64,000 nt of DNA, taken from the NCBI GenBank assembly GCA_965261105.1, contig CBDHCM010000006.1:1984001-2048000 (forward strand), in the 5' to 3' direction. Of the stretch, positions 16,583 to 26,397 are shown piece after piece. The position numbers and the translations under genes are program-made. Within the stretch, counting starts at the first letter, position 1; every line of letters begins with the position of its first letter. This DNA is from Aldehydirespirator sp965261105 (GTDB taxonomy: Bacteria > Actinomycetota > Acidimicrobiia > Acidimicrobiales > Aldehydirespiratoraceae). The notes beneath the pieces were generated by a model. The model saw only the letters and a list, made by a program, of their open reading frames with translations. It was not told the origin of the DNA and ran no database searches.

Positions 16583-18217
16583 CCTGAATCCACCGACGGG
16601 TTTGTGGGATCGACGGTTGGGGCCGGTTGGCCGCTGGGCTGGTGCGTGTGTGCGGGCCGGCGCGTTTTGGGGCGTGCGAAACTGGAGTGCGGGGCTGGTG
16701 CGGGTTGGTGGCGCTGGGGGTGCTTGTTGGCTGCGTCGGGCCGGGGCGGCCGCTTAGATGAGCAGGGGCAGGTTGCGGATCCGGTCGAGGGCTGTGGTGA
16801 AGGCCGTGGCCCATGGCCAGTTGAGCGGCAGGCGCAGTCTGTGGCGGCCGCTGTGGTTGACGAGGCGGCCGGGCACGGCGAGGAGCCGGTTGCGGATGGT
16901 GGCCGCGACGGTGAGCTGCGCTGTGGGGTGGGCGCGGCCGAGGCGGGCGGTCCAGCGGGCGAGGTTGTGGGCGAGCACGCAGCAGGCGAGCCAGGCGCCG
17001 TTGGCGGGGAACTGTCTGGAGGGGCAGCGGCTGAGCCCGGAGTTCTCTTTGAGGTCGCGAATGGCGAGTTCCACGGTGGCGTGGCCGCGGTGGTAGGCGT
17101 CGGCGGCGACGGTGTCGAGGTCGGCTCGGTCGGTGACGAAGCAGTGGTGGCGCCAGTTGGGCCACAGCTGGGCTTGGGCGCCGATCAGGCGGGTGCGGCG
17201 CACGACGAGCCGCAGCTTGGCCCGCTCGCCGTCGGGGCCGCGGAGCTTGTCGCCGCGGCGGCCGGGGTCGATGGTGGTCTCAGCCACCTGGGCCTGCGCG
17301 CCGCGGGTGTAGGCGATCGCCTGCCAGGCGTCTTCGCCGATGGCCGCTACAGCTGCTTTGACCTTGGCGTTCTGTGGGATCGTGATCGAGTAGCGCGCGT
17401 TGTGGGCCCCGATGTCTGCGATCATCCCATAGGAGAAGAACCCCGCATCGGCGCGCACCGCGACCGCCGCGTCCGGCGCCAGGCGCCGCACCCGGGCCAG
17501 GGCCTCGCGCGCGAAATGCTCGTTGCCGCGCTGCGACGATCCCGACCGCATCGCGGAGTGCAGCACCTCGCCGGTGTCTGATCGCACCGCCACCAGCGGG
17601 TGATAGCCCAACACTCCGGTGTGGCCGTACGCGGCGCCGTGCTTGGCCTTGGCGCACACCTCGCAGATCGTGGAGTCCAAATCCACGGTCATCTCCGCGG
17701 CCGGCGCGGCGCCCACAGACCACGCCCGCACCAGCGCCTGCTCGGCCGCCTTGTCGAGCTGGCGCACATGCCCGAACATGAACGACCGCAAGAACGACCC
17801 CACAGTCGACGGTGCCATCACCCGAAACGGCAGCACCGCCTGCGACGCCGCGGCCCCCAGACGGCCGGTGTCGTCGATGCAGCGGCCGCCCACCAGCATC
17901 GACGCCACCAAAGTCAACACCTTGGGGCCCGCTCCCGAGCCCGCCGAGCCCGGCGGGCGCACCGTCTCGTCGATCAGCGACTCCAGCCCAAGGCGATCCA
18001 TCACCGTGCCCGCCGGCAACAACCCCGCATCGGCCACCAAAGAAGCGTCGTCGAACACTGCCTCCAACCCGTCGATCCCGCCCGCTATGCTCCTCACAGG
18101 AAGTGCCTCCTCACGCAGCTGGAATAACTGTCGTTATTAACAGTGTTCTGCCACGTCAGGAGGCATTTCTGGTGGATGCTCCAACCCCACAAACCCCACC
18201 GCGCCGGTGGATCCAGG
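16583..18217 (-). mobile_element. IS1380-family insertion sequence, copy 1
   Basis: 1,635 bp. Ends read inward CCTGAATCCACCG and CCTGGATCCACCG, an imperfect inverted repeat. The 5-bp target duplication GTAAG flanks it at 16578-16582 and 18218-18222. It carries one transposase gene. No interrupted gene is obvious. Confidence 0.92.
16754..18097 (-). CDS. IS1380-family transposase, copy 1
   Basis: A 447-residue DDE transposase. TVDLDSTICEVCAKAKHG near residue 138 holds the first Asp, RADAGFFSYGMI near 220 the second, and ELAIRDLKENSGLSRCPS near 345 the Glu. It differs at a number of residues from the copy at 32096 (for example GPK/GRK and FMFG/FRFG near the N-terminus), so the two are not a very recent duplicate of each other. 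Intact frame, probably active. Confidence 0.92.
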   Translation of the reverse strand: MRSIAGGIDGLEAVFDDASLVADAGLLPAGTVMDRLGLESLIDETVRPPGSAGSGAGPKVLTLVASMLVGGRCIDDTGRLGAAASQAVLPFRVMAPSTVGSFLRSFMFGHVRQLDKAAEQALVRAWSVGAAPAAEMTVDLDSTICEVCAKAKHGAAYGHTGVLGYHPLVAVRSDTGEVLHSAMRSGSSQRGNEHFAREALARVRRLAPDAAVAVRADAGFFSYGMIADIGAHNARYSITIPQNAKVKAAVAAIGEDAWQAIAYTRGAQAQVAETTIDPGRRGDKLRGPDGERAKLRLVVRRTRLIGAQAQLWPNWRHHCFVTDRADLDTVAADAYHRGHATVELAIRDLKENSGLSRCPSRQFPANGAWLACCVLAHNLARWTARLGRAHPTAQLTVAATIRNRLLAVPGRLVNHSGRHRLRLPLNWPWATAFTTALDRIRNLPLLI

Positions 18218-18323
18218 GTAAGAGCGCGTTTAACGTGGCATCTTGACAAAATCGGGCTACCAATCTGTACCTGTGGATAACCGCCAATATCGGATCGTTG
18301 TTAGACGCTCGGGCATCTCGACA

Positions 18324-18839
18324 TCATGAAGCCGAAAGCAGATCTCCTACGGGTCGGGTCTGGCTTGTTCGGGCACGCTTCTTCGAGATACGGCTCATGC
18401 GGTTGCGGGCGCGACGTCCTGCCTCACCTAGGTCGAGAGTCTCCGTCTTGGTCCGCATGGCCCGCAAGCACACCGGTTCGGTGGCGCTACCCAATCGTTT
18501 CGACCAGTCGTCGATGTTCCCAAAAACCAACAGCACCAGGTCTTGCCGCCGGAGTTGGCGTCCTCTCGGATCGATCCAGATCACCTGCTGCTCGCGCTCG
18601 GCGCAGAGCAGGATCATATCGAGATTGGACGTCACGATGATCTGACTGGCTCCACTGGCGTGGCTCAGAACAGCCTCATCATCCGAGCCGCGAACGGGGC
18701 TTGGAGGGCTTGCGAGATCGTCGCCTACAAAGGAGACAGGGAACTGAAGCTCCCGGAGGGCAGAGGCCACTCTCCAAGGCAGGTTCTCATCGAACAGCAG
18801 CCGGATCCCAGCCCGTGCTTCCCGCGATGCCATGGGCAA
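18324..18839 (-). CDS. DUF5615 PIN-like toxin
   Basis: A 171-residue PIN-like protein: LLFDENLPWRVASAL near residue 13 is the DUF5615 opening (first Asp), then GSDDEAVLSHA near 50 and IIVTSNLDMIL near 67. The C-terminal 40 residues are basic and unusually long. It starts a few bp after a DUF433 gene, the same pairing as M. tuberculosis VapB45/VapC45. Probably the RNase toxin of the pair. Confidence 0.75.
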   Translation of the reverse strand: MPMASREARAGIRLLFDENLPWRVASALRELQFPVSFVGDDLASPPSPVRGSDDEAVLSHASGASQIIVTSNLDMILLCAEREQQVIWIDPRGRQLRRQDLVLLVFGNIDDWSKRLGSATEPVCLRAMRTKTETLDLGEAGRRARNRMSRISKKRARTSQTRPVGDLLSAS

Positions 18840-18845
18840 CCGGAC

Positions 18846-19523
18846 TCAGGCCGCCAAGGCGAGTTCGTAGTCGAGGGCTGATCGCACCTGCTCGGTGGTG
18901 AGCCGGTAGTCGTCGCATAGTTCGATGAGGTCCCATTGATCCGGTTCTTCTAGGTCGAGCAGGCTTGCGAGAAGATGTGTGGGAACCCTTGTGGCATCCA
19001 CGCAGGGAGCCCCGGCCTGCACAGAAGGGTTGATCCAGACGCCCGGGTGCGGTCGCCAGATCGAGGCCATGTTCAAGTCGTTGAACGTTACGCGCCTGAG
19101 CAGCGGCTCGATCATGCCCTGGAATGCCAGCTGTCCACGCATCCCGGCATCCTCCCAATCGCCCGCAATCTCCGCGAAGAACCCGACGCCGACCGTCGCC
19201 AGGCCCTTATGAGCAAATGGGCGGTCCGTGCCGAGAGTCTGCGCCAAGTGTTCGGCACCCCTCGCGATGTGGTCGCGTGGCACTCCTCTACTCGTCAGCT
19301 CAGCGATCACCCTCAGGCTGAGAAGGTCCCAGAAGCTGAACAGTCCTGCCAGTTCTCCCGTCAGTAGCGGCGGCCGGTCCTTTCTCGGTCGAGTCCATCC
19401 CTCGATCCGTGCCCTTCCTTGCGGGAGTAGGCGCGCCACCTCGCTGATGTCGTAGATGCCCCGGCCTAGGTAGGAGACCATGCCGGAGCCCGAGGACGTC
19501 ACTGCGGATATGCCCACGACCAT
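18846..19523 (-). CDS. DUF433-domain antitoxin (VapB45-like)
   Basis: A 225-residue protein. The C-terminal DUF433 domain is marked by VWINPSVQAGAPCVDATRVPTHLLASL near residue 160 and YRLTTEQVRSALDYE near the end; the N-terminal half has a MerR-like helix-turn-helix flavour (YDISEVARLL). An internal ATG (MVSYLGRGIYD) 14 codons in may be the true start. It precedes the DUF5615 toxin gene by 6 bp, and it probably represses their shared promoter. Confidence 0.75.
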   Translation of the reverse strand: MVVGISAVTSSGSGMVSYLGRGIYDISEVARLLPQGRARIEGWTRPRKDRPPLLTGELAGLFSFWDLLSLRVIAELTSRGVPRDHIARGAEHLAQTLGTDRPFAHKGLATVGVGFFAEIAGDWEDAGMRGQLAFQGMIEPLLRRVTFNDLNMASIWRPHPGVWINPSVQAGAPCVDATRVPTHLLASLLDLEEPDQWDLIELCDDYRLTTEQVRSALDYELALAA

Positions 19524-19800
19524 CAGAGTAGCTGTGGCATGCGACTAACCGAAACGAGTGTTCGGGGCACGACCGTCAGCGGCGACAGGGTTGCAGACTC
19601 GCGGACATGTTGGCTATGGGGCAGCGGAGCGGGGGTCGGTGCTCCGCACGCCGCGGCCGCCCACAACTCTGCGCACTGTAGCGGCCGCCGTTCGTGCTCC
19701 GACTCCGGCATGGCAACTGCCTACCGGATAGCTTGCGCGTCATCGTGGGCGGTACTTGCCGCGACGGCACGTTTGGAGTGACGACTCGGAAGGGACGGGC

Positions 19801-21336
19801 GTGGCGACTGATCTTGGTGAACTGCAGAACAAGCTATGGGGGGCGGCGGACCAGCTTCGGGCCAATTCTGGGCTGAAGGCGTCGGAGTACGCCTCGCCGG
19901 TGCTGGGGCTCATCTTCTTGAGGTATGCCGACGAGCGGTTCGCCCAGACCTCCGAGGCCGTGGGCACGGGCTCTGCTCGCCGTCCGGTCGGCCCCGACGA
20001 CTACCAGGCCGCAGGCGCGCTGTACCTGCCCGAACAGTCCCGGTTCGAGACGCTACTCGACCTGCCCGAGGACGCCGACATCGGCAAGGCCCTGAACCAG
20101 GCCATGGGCGGCATCGAGATCTACAACCCAGATCTCCGGGGCATGCTGCCGAGGGACTACTCCCGCATCCCCAACGACATCCTCGGAGAGTTGCTGCGGC
20201 TCCTGCGGGCCCTGCCGGGGGCGATCGAGGGCGACGGGTTCGGGCTCACCTACGAGTACTTCCTCGGCAAGTTCGCGTTCTCCGAAGGCCAGAAGGGCGG
20301 CGAGTTCTTCACCCCCACCTCGATCGTGCGGCTCATCGTGGAAATCCTCGAACCGTTCCACGGAAAGATCTACGACCCTGCGTGCGGCTCCGGCGGCATG
20401 TTCGTGCAGTCGGCCCACTTCGTCGAGCGTCACCGCCGCGACCCGGGCCAGAAGCTGTCCATCTACGGCCAGGAGAAGACCGGCGACACCGTCCGGCTCG
20501 CCAACATGAACCTGGCCGTCCACGGCCTCAGCGGCGACATCCGGGAGGGCAACACCTACTACGAGGACCTCCATGACTCCGTCGGCAACTTCGACTTCGT
20601 CATGGCCAACCCGCCCTTCAACGTCAACAAGATCGACAAGACCAAACTCGCGGACGATCCCAGGTTCCCGTTCGGCCTGCCGAGGCCCGACAACGGCAAC
20701 TACCTATGGGTACAGACCTTCTACTCCGCGCTCAACGACGCTGGCCGAGCCGGATTCGTCATGGCCAACTCCGCGTCGGACGCCCGAGGCAGCGAACTCG
20801 AGATCCGCCGCAAGCTCATCAAGGACCACAGCGTCGACGTGATCATCGCCGTCGGCACGAACATGTTCTACACCGTCACCCTGCCCGTGACGCTGTGGTT
20901 CCTTGACCGCGGCAAGAAGAACACTGACCGAGCCGACCAGGTGCTCTTCATCGACGCCCGCGAGATCTACAACCAGATCGACCGAGCCCACCGCGACTGG
21001 ACGCCGCAGCACATCGAATTCCTCGCCAACATCGTTCGCCTCTGGCGAGGTGAAGGACCCGAGTTCGACGCAGGAAGCGATGAGATGCTTACCGCCGGGC
21101 TTTCTGACGGGACGTACGGCGACGTGGCCGGTATCTGCGCCACTGCAACACTCGGGCAGATCGAGGAACAGGGCTGGAGTCTCAACCCTGGGCGCTATGT
21201 GGCCCCTCCAGCACTGATCGACGACGTGGATATCGACCAGGTTCTGCCAGGACTGTCCCAGGAGTTTTCCCGACTCTCCGCTGAGGCTGCGCGACTCACG
21301 GATGCTGTCCGCCAAACCCTTGAGATGATGACGTGA
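19801..21336 (+). CDS. hsdM: Type I restriction-modification DNA methyltransferase subunit HsdM
   Basis: A 511-residue N6-adenine methyltransferase. The SAM motif is DPACGSGGMF near residue 194 and the catalytic NPPF is in MANPPFNVNK near 270; the N-terminal bundle (LGELQNKLWGAADQLR) is the HsdM_N domain. The GTG start at 19801 gives the family N-terminus; a longer frame from 19756 does not. Its stop overlaps the hsdS start (GTGA). With HsdS it methylates a bipartite target and, with HsdR, restricts unmodified DNA. Confidence 0.95.
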   Translation: MATDLGELQNKLWGAADQLRANSGLKASEYASPVLGLIFLRYADERFAQTSEAVGTGSARRPVGPDDYQAAGALYLPEQSRFETLLDLPEDADIGKALNQAMGGIEIYNPDLRGMLPRDYSRIPNDILGELLRLLRALPGAIEGDGFGLTYEYFLGKFAFSEGQKGGEFFTPTSIVRLIVEILEPFHGKIYDPACGSGGMFVQSAHFVERHRRDPGQKLSIYGQEKTGDTVRLANMNLAVHGLSGDIREGNTYYEDLHDSVGNFDFVMANPPFNVNKIDKTKLADDPRFPFGLPRPDNGNYLWVQTFYSALNDAGRAGFVMANSASDARGSELEIRRKLIKDHSVDVIIAVGTNMFYTVTLPVTLWFLDRGKKNTDRADQVLFIDAREIYNQIDRAHRDWTPQHIEFLANIVRLWRGEGPEFDAGSDEMLTAGLSDGTYGDVAGICATATLGQIEEQGWSLNPGRYVAPPALIDDVDIDQVLPGLSQEFSRLSAEAARLTDAVRQTLEMMT

Positions 21337-22562
21337 CACATCTATCCGAACTGTGTGTCGCGATTGTCGACTGCGAACACAAGACTGCTCCGAAGTCCGG
21401 GGATGGAACGGGTTACGCACTGGTAAGAACAACAAACATCGGGCGAGGGCGTCTCGACCTGACCAACGTCCACCGAATCGAGGCCACGGCCTACGAGGAG
21501 TGGACGCGTCGCGCAGTGCCTCAACCGGGTGACCTCATCCTTGCGCGAGAGGCACCTGTGGGGAATGTTGCCCTGGTTGCGTCCGGGATGGAACCGGTCT
21601 TAGGACAACGAACTGTCCTAATCAGGCCAGACGAGGAGAAGGTAGATGCGGGCTTCTTAACGTACCGACTGCTAGCACACGACCTACAACATTGGATGAG
21701 CGGCGTGGCCAACGGCGCAACGGTACCTCACCTCAATATGGAAGATATCCGCGCATTGCCTATGCCGGAGTTACCGCCACTTCGCGCGCAAAGCCAGATA
21801 GGGGCCACGCTAGCGGTGTTTGACGACTTGATCGAGAACAACCGGCGTCAGATTGAGATATTGGAGGAGATAACTCGATTGTTGTACCGTAAGTGGTTCG
21901 TTCACTTCCGATTCCCGGGGCATGAGGGCGTCGAGTTGGTCGACTCTGATCTCGGTCCGATCCCCGAGGGTTGGGCAGCAGGTGAGTTCTCGGATCTGGT
22001 GTCAGAGATCAAGGATACTGTTCCCCCCGAGGATATAGCAAGAGGCACGCCGGTCGTGGGACTCGAGAACTTGCCGAGACGCTCCACGACGCTTCACGAA
22101 TGGGAGAATGCATTAGACGTTGGAAGTCGGCGCAAGGTCTTCGTCGAGGGTGACATTCTGTTTGGGAAGATTCGTCCCTACTTCCACAAGGTGGTCGATG
22201 CGCCTATCTCTGGGTGTTCGTCGACTGATGCAATTGTCTTCAGACCGAAGGAGCATCGCCTGCGGTGCCGAGCCTTGGCAGTTGCTTCGAGTGATGAGTT
22301 CGTTGGAGTCGCGACTGCAACGTCCAACGGGACGAAGATGCCGAGGGCCAACACCGAGATTCTGATGACTTACGACATTCTTCATCCGACCGAGGATGTC
22401 GAACGGGCCTTCAGCCAGACGGTAGGACCGATGGGCTCCCTTCGAAAGACCCTTGCAGCGCAGACCCGGAAACTGCGCGAGGCCCGTGATCTGCTTCTGC
22501 CTCGGCTCGTCTCATGTGAGTCTGATGTGTCTGAGCTTGATTTGGGTCTGGTGGCGGGGTGA
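21333..22562 (+). CDS. hsdS: Type I restriction-modification specificity subunit HsdS
   Basis: A 409-residue protein with two target-recognition domains separated by the conserved helix (RQIEILEEITRLLYRKWFVHF near residue 171) and the start of the second (IPEGWAAGEF). The C-terminal repeat of the helix ends SLRKTLAAQTRKLREARDLLLPRL. Base composition is lower in GC than the flanking hsd genes over the recognition domains, as often happens when specificity domains are swapped. Overlaps both hsdM and hsdR by four bases. Confidence 0.93.
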   Translation: MTHLSELCVAIVDCEHKTAPKSGDGTGYALVRTTNIGRGRLDLTNVHRIEATAYEEWTRRAVPQPGDLILAREAPVGNVALVASGMEPVLGQRTVLIRPDEEKVDAGFLTYRLLAHDLQHWMSGVANGATVPHLNMEDIRALPMPELPPLRAQSQIGATLAVFDDLIENNRRQIEILEEITRLLYRKWFVHFRFPGHEGVELVDSDLGPIPEGWAAGEFSDLVSEIKDTVPPEDIARGTPVVGLENLPRRSTTLHEWENALDVGSRRKVFVEGDILFGKIRPYFHKVVDAPISGCSSTDAIVFRPKEHRLRCRALAVASSDEFVGVATATSNGTKMPRANTEILMTYDILHPTEDVERAFSQTVGPMGSLRKTLAAQTRKLREARDLLLPRLVSCESDVSELDLGLVAG

Positions 22563-25500
22563 GCCCAACGGCTCTGACCGAGGATGGGCTGGTTGAGCAG
22601 CCTGCGCTGCGGCTGTTGTCGCAGTTGGGTTGGGAGGTCGCGTCGGGGTTCGACGAGACCCTAGGGTCTGCGGGCACGCTTGGCCGCGATTCGCAGTCCG
22701 AGCCGATGCTCGGCCACCGGCTCCGGGACTCGCTACGCAACCTGAACCCGGGCCTTCCTGATGCGGCGATAGTGGAAGCCTCTGAGCTTCTGATTGGGGA
22801 TCGGTCGGCGATGGATCGGGTTCGGGCGAACCGCGAGGTCCACGCGCTGCTCCGCGAGGGCGCGAGGGTCGAGACCGCCGGTGACGGTGGTGAGCGCCGG
22901 ACGATCACGGTGCGGTTCGTCGACTGGAACCGTGCCGACGCGAACGACTGGCTGGCGGTTTCGCAGTTCTGGCTCGCGGGCGACATGTACAAGCGCCGGG
23001 CCGACGTGGTGCTGTTCGTCAACGGAATCCCGCTGGTCTTCATCGAGTTGAAGGTCTCGCACAAGAACGTCCGCGACGCGTACGACGGGAACCTCCGTGA
23101 CTACCGCGACACCGTCCCGCACCTGTTCTGGTTTAATGCGTTCGTCGTCCTCTCCAACGGGGCCGACACCCTGGTTGGCTCGACGTTCGCTCCCTGGGAT
23201 CACTTCGCTGAGTGGAAGAAGATCAACTCCGAGGGCGAACAGGGCGTGGTGTCGCTTGAGACTGCGCTGCGGGGAACGTGCGAGCGGCACCGGCTGCTCG
23301 ACCTGGTCGAGAACTTCGTCGCCTTCACCGAACGTCCCGGTGGCTTGGTCAAGGCGCTGGCCAAGAACCACCAGTTCCTTGGGGTGAACAACTCGCTGGA
23401 GGCGCTCCGGGAGTTGCAGCAGCGCGAGGGCCGGCTCGGGGTGTTCTGGCACACCCAGGGGTCGGGCAAGTCGCTGTCGATGCTGTGGTTCACCCAGAAG
23501 GTCTTGCGCAAAGAGCCCGGCAACTGGACCTTCGTGCTGGTCACCGACCGTAAGGAGCTAGACGAACAGCTCTATGGGGACTTCGCCGATTCTGGGGTCA
23601 TCACCTCGGGGCGGGAGGTCCACGCTGAGGCGTCGGTCCATCTCCGCGAGCTGCTGGGCGAGGACCACCGGTACGTGTTCACGCTGATCCACAAGTTCAT
23701 CCCGCCCGAGAAGGGCCAGCGGATGCCGGTGCTGTCCGAGCGCCACGACATCGTGGTCATCACTGATGAGGCCCACCGCTCCCAGTACGACACACTGGCC
23801 GCCAACATGCGCCTGGCGCTGCCCAACGCCTCGTTCCTCGGGTTCACCGGCACACCGCTCATCGCCGGTGAGGAGGAGACCCGGCGGGTGTTCGGCGACT
23901 ACGTGTCGATCTACAACTTCCGGGACTCCATCGCCGACGGGGCTACCGTCCCGCTCTACTACGAGAACCGCATCCCGGAGCTGCAGCTCACCAACGACGA
24001 TTTCGACGACGAGCTGGAAGACCTCCTGGAGGAGGCTGCGCTCGACGACGCCCAAGAGAAGGCGGTGGCGCGCCGCTTCTCCAAGCAGTACGAGCTGATC
24101 ACCCGGCCCCAGCGCCTGAAGGAGATCGCCGAGGATCTGGTCCACCATTTCGTTAATCGGGGTTTCAGGGGCAAGGCCATGTACGTGGCCATCGACAAGG
24201 CCACCGCGGTGCGCATGTACGACCTAGTCGAGGCCGAGTGGGCCCGCTACCTGGCCGAACTCGAAGACCGGCTGGCGGGCACGCCTGAACTGGAGCGCCC
24301 GCACCTGGAGTCGCTCATCGAGTTCATGCGCAGCACCGACATGGCCGTGGTGGTGTCGCAGGCCCAGAACGAGGTGGCCGACATGGCCGCGGCCGGGCTC
24401 GACATCGCCAAGCACCGCACGCGGATAGTCAACGAGGACCTCGACTCCAAGTTCAAGGACCCCGACGACCCGTTCCGGCTGGTGTTCGTGTGCGCCATGT
24501 GGCTCACCGGCTTCGACTCGCCGTCGACATCGTCGGTGTATCTCGACAAGCCGATGCGCAACCACCTGCTGATGCAGACCATCGCCCGAGCCAACCGGGT
24601 ATTCCCCGACAAGGACAACGGTCTCATCGTCGACTACGTGGGCGTGTTCCGCAACCTGGAGAGGGCCCTCGCCATCTACGGCGCTGACCGCACCGCATCC
24701 GGCGTCGACTCCCCCATCCGACCCAAGGACGACCTGATCGCCGAGCTGGACGCCGCGCTGACGGAGGTCACCGAGTTCTGCGATGCCAACGACATCGATC
24801 TCGCCGACATGGAGGCCGCGCAGGGATTCGAGTTCGTCGCTCTCCAGAAGGCGGCCGTCGAAGCGCTGCGCATTGACGAACAGACCCGCCGACGGTATGT
24901 GTCGCTGGCCCGGCGGGTCCGCAAGACATTCAAAGCGCTGCTGCCTGATCCTGAGGCGCTCGCGGTCACCCACCGCGTGGCAGTGATCCGCTCGATTGCT
25001 TCGAAGATCGAATCGTTGTCGGAGGCGCCCGACATCAGCAAGGTGGTGGACTCGGTGTCGGACCTGCTGGACCGCTCGGTCGGCGCTAGGGAGTACATCA
25101 TCCGCTCTGCCGGTGGGGCCGATCCGCTGATCGACCTCAACCAGCTCGACTTCGAGCAGCTCGCCCTGCGCTTCGCCGCCAACAAGCGCACCGCGGCCAA
25201 CGCCATCGAGAAGAACATCGACCAGCGGCTCGACGACGCGGTGCGCAAGAACCCGACACGGCTGGAGCTGGCCGAGCGGTTCCGGCAACTCATCGACGAG
25301 TACAACGCCGGCACCCACAACCTCGAGGAGTTCCTGCGCCGGCTCAAGGCCATCAACGACGAATTGACCGACGAAGAACAGCGAGCCGTCCGAGAAGACG
25401 CCACCGAGGCAGAGCTGGCCATCTTCGACCTGCTCACCAAGCCCGAGCCGGAGCTGACCAAGGTCGAAGCGCTCACGGTGAAGGGCGCAGCCAAGAAGCT

Positions 25501-26359
25501 GCTGGGACACATCGAGGACAAGCTCGTCCTCGACTGGAAGCGCCGCCAACAGACCCGCTCAGCCGTGAGGGTCGCTGTCAGGGATGTCCTTGACGCCGAG
25601 TTGCCCGAGGCTTACGGCCCCGAGTTATTCGACCGAAAGGTCGACGTCATTTTCGACCACATCTACGCCAGCTACTTCGACAACGGTGCAAGCGTCTACG
25701 ACGCCCCTGATGCCAGTGTTGGCGTAGGCGCTGCGGTTGCGACGCTGCCGACGACCACCGAGGAGATCGGCGACGATCTGCTGGCTCACGTTCGCTCCGA
25801 TCCCGAACTATTCGCCCGGCTCATGGAGACAGTTTTCGGCGCGAGCGCCACCTGGGCGTGCCCCACCGAGCAACTCCTTGTCCGCGACGAGACGCGAGCC
25901 GTCGAGTACAAGCAGACCGCCCGATGGAACGTGCGGGAGCAGCGCAGGGATAAGACGATGGAGCAAGTCGTCATCAAGACCGTCGCGGGCATGCTCAACG
26001 ACCGGGGCGGAACCCTACTGGTCGGCGCCACCGACGGCGGCGAGCCCGTCGGCCTCGCCGACGACTACGCCCAGGTCAAACCCCCCAGCGCCGACGGCTA
26101 CGTGAACTGGCTGGACACGCTGTTCGAGAACCAGCTCGGCCACCCAGGCGCCAGCCGGGTCACCATCCGCATCGACCAGGTAGACGGCCACGACGTCTGC
26201 CGCATCGACGTACCCGCCAGCTCCCGCCCCATCTGGGTCAAGAACAACAACGGCCCCGACACCATCTACCAACGCCGCAACAACTCCACGCGGCCAGTGC
26301 CGCCAGCCGAGATTGACAACTTCATCGCCGAGCGATTCGGAATTCAGCATGCGAGTTGA
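22559..26359 (+). CDS. hsdR: Type I restriction subunit HsdR with C-terminal AlbA/Schlafen-like domain
   Basis: A 1,266-residue translocase-nuclease. N-terminal nuclease: DVVLFVNGIPLVFIELK near residue 155 (the ELK of PD-ExK). Motor: Walker A HTQGSGKSLS near 300, DEAH in VVITDEAHRS near 402, FTGTPL near 432 and a second RecA lobe with IARANRVFPDK near 680. Unusual: residues about 1105-1260 form an added AlbA_2/Schlafen-type domain (EYKQTARWNVR, then GMLNDRGGTLLVGATDGG and VPASSRPIWV), which ordinary HsdR proteins do not have as I know them. That domain occurs in RNA/DNA-binding and defence proteins, so it may tune restriction. GTG start overlapping the hsdS stop. Confidence 0.92.
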   Translation: MSPTALTEDGLVEQPALRLLSQLGWEVASGFDETLGSAGTLGRDSQSEPMLGHRLRDSLRNLNPGLPDAAIVEASELLIGDRSAMDRVRANREVHALLREGARVETAGDGGERRTITVRFVDWNRADANDWLAVSQFWLAGDMYKRRADVVLFVNGIPLVFIELKVSHKNVRDAYDGNLRDYRDTVPHLFWFNAFVVLSNGADTLVGSTFAPWDHFAEWKKINSEGEQGVVSLETALRGTCERHRLLDLVENFVAFTERPGGLVKALAKNHQFLGVNNSLEALRELQQREGRLGVFWHTQGSGKSLSMLWFTQKVLRKEPGNWTFVLVTDRKELDEQLYGDFADSGVITSGREVHAEASVHLRELLGEDHRYVFTLIHKFIPPEKGQRMPVLSERHDIVVITDEAHRSQYDTLAANMRLALPNASFLGFTGTPLIAGEEETRRVFGDYVSIYNFRDSIADGATVPLYYENRIPELQLTNDDFDDELEDLLEEAALDDAQEKAVARRFSKQYELITRPQRLKEIAEDLVHHFVNRGFRGKAMYVAIDKATAVRMYDLVEAEWARYLAELEDRLAGTPELERPHLESLIEFMRSTDMAVVVSQAQNEVADMAAAGLDIAKHRTRIVNEDLDSKFKDPDDPFRLVFVCAMWLTGFDSPSTSSVYLDKPMRNHLLMQTIARANRVFPDKDNGLIVDYVGVFRNLERALAIYGADRTASGVDSPIRPKDDLIAELDAALTEVTEFCDANDIDLADMEAAQGFEFVALQKAAVEALRIDEQTRRRYVSLARRVRKTFKALLPDPEALAVTHRVAVIRSIASKIESLSEAPDISKVVDSVSDLLDRSVGAREYIIRSAGGADPLIDLNQLDFEQLALRFAANKRTAANAIEKNIDQRLDDAVRKNPTRLELAERFRQLIDEYNAGTHNLEEFLRRLKAINDELTDEEQRAVREDATEAELAIFDLLTKPEPELTKVEALTVKGAAKKLLGHIEDKLVLDWKRRQQTRSAVRVAVRDVLDAELPEAYGPELFDRKVDVIFDHIYASYFDNGASVYDAPDASVGVGAAVATLPTTTEEIGDDLLAHVRSDPELFARLMETVFGASATWACPTEQLLVRDETRAVEYKQTARWNVREQRRDKTMEQVVIKTVAGMLNDRGGTLLVGATDGGEPVGLADDYAQVKPPSADGYVNWLDTLFENQLGHPGASRVTIRIDQVDGHDVCRIDVPASSRPIWVKNNNGPDTIYQRRNNSTRPVPPAEIDNFIAERFGIQHAS

Positions 26360-26397
26360 GGCGAACTGCGCCGATCCAACCGATACCGACCTGCCGT

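Noticed and set aside
16604..17581. Long plus-strand frames opposite the IS1380 transposase
   Set aside because: They are low-complexity Gly/Ala/Arg shadows of the transposase in GC-rich DNA; the same shadow appears in the second IS copy.
24224..25549. Long minus-strand frame opposite hsdR
   Set aside because: Antisense of a well-supported gene, with the Val/Leu/Asp-rich make-up typical of GC-rich shadows.
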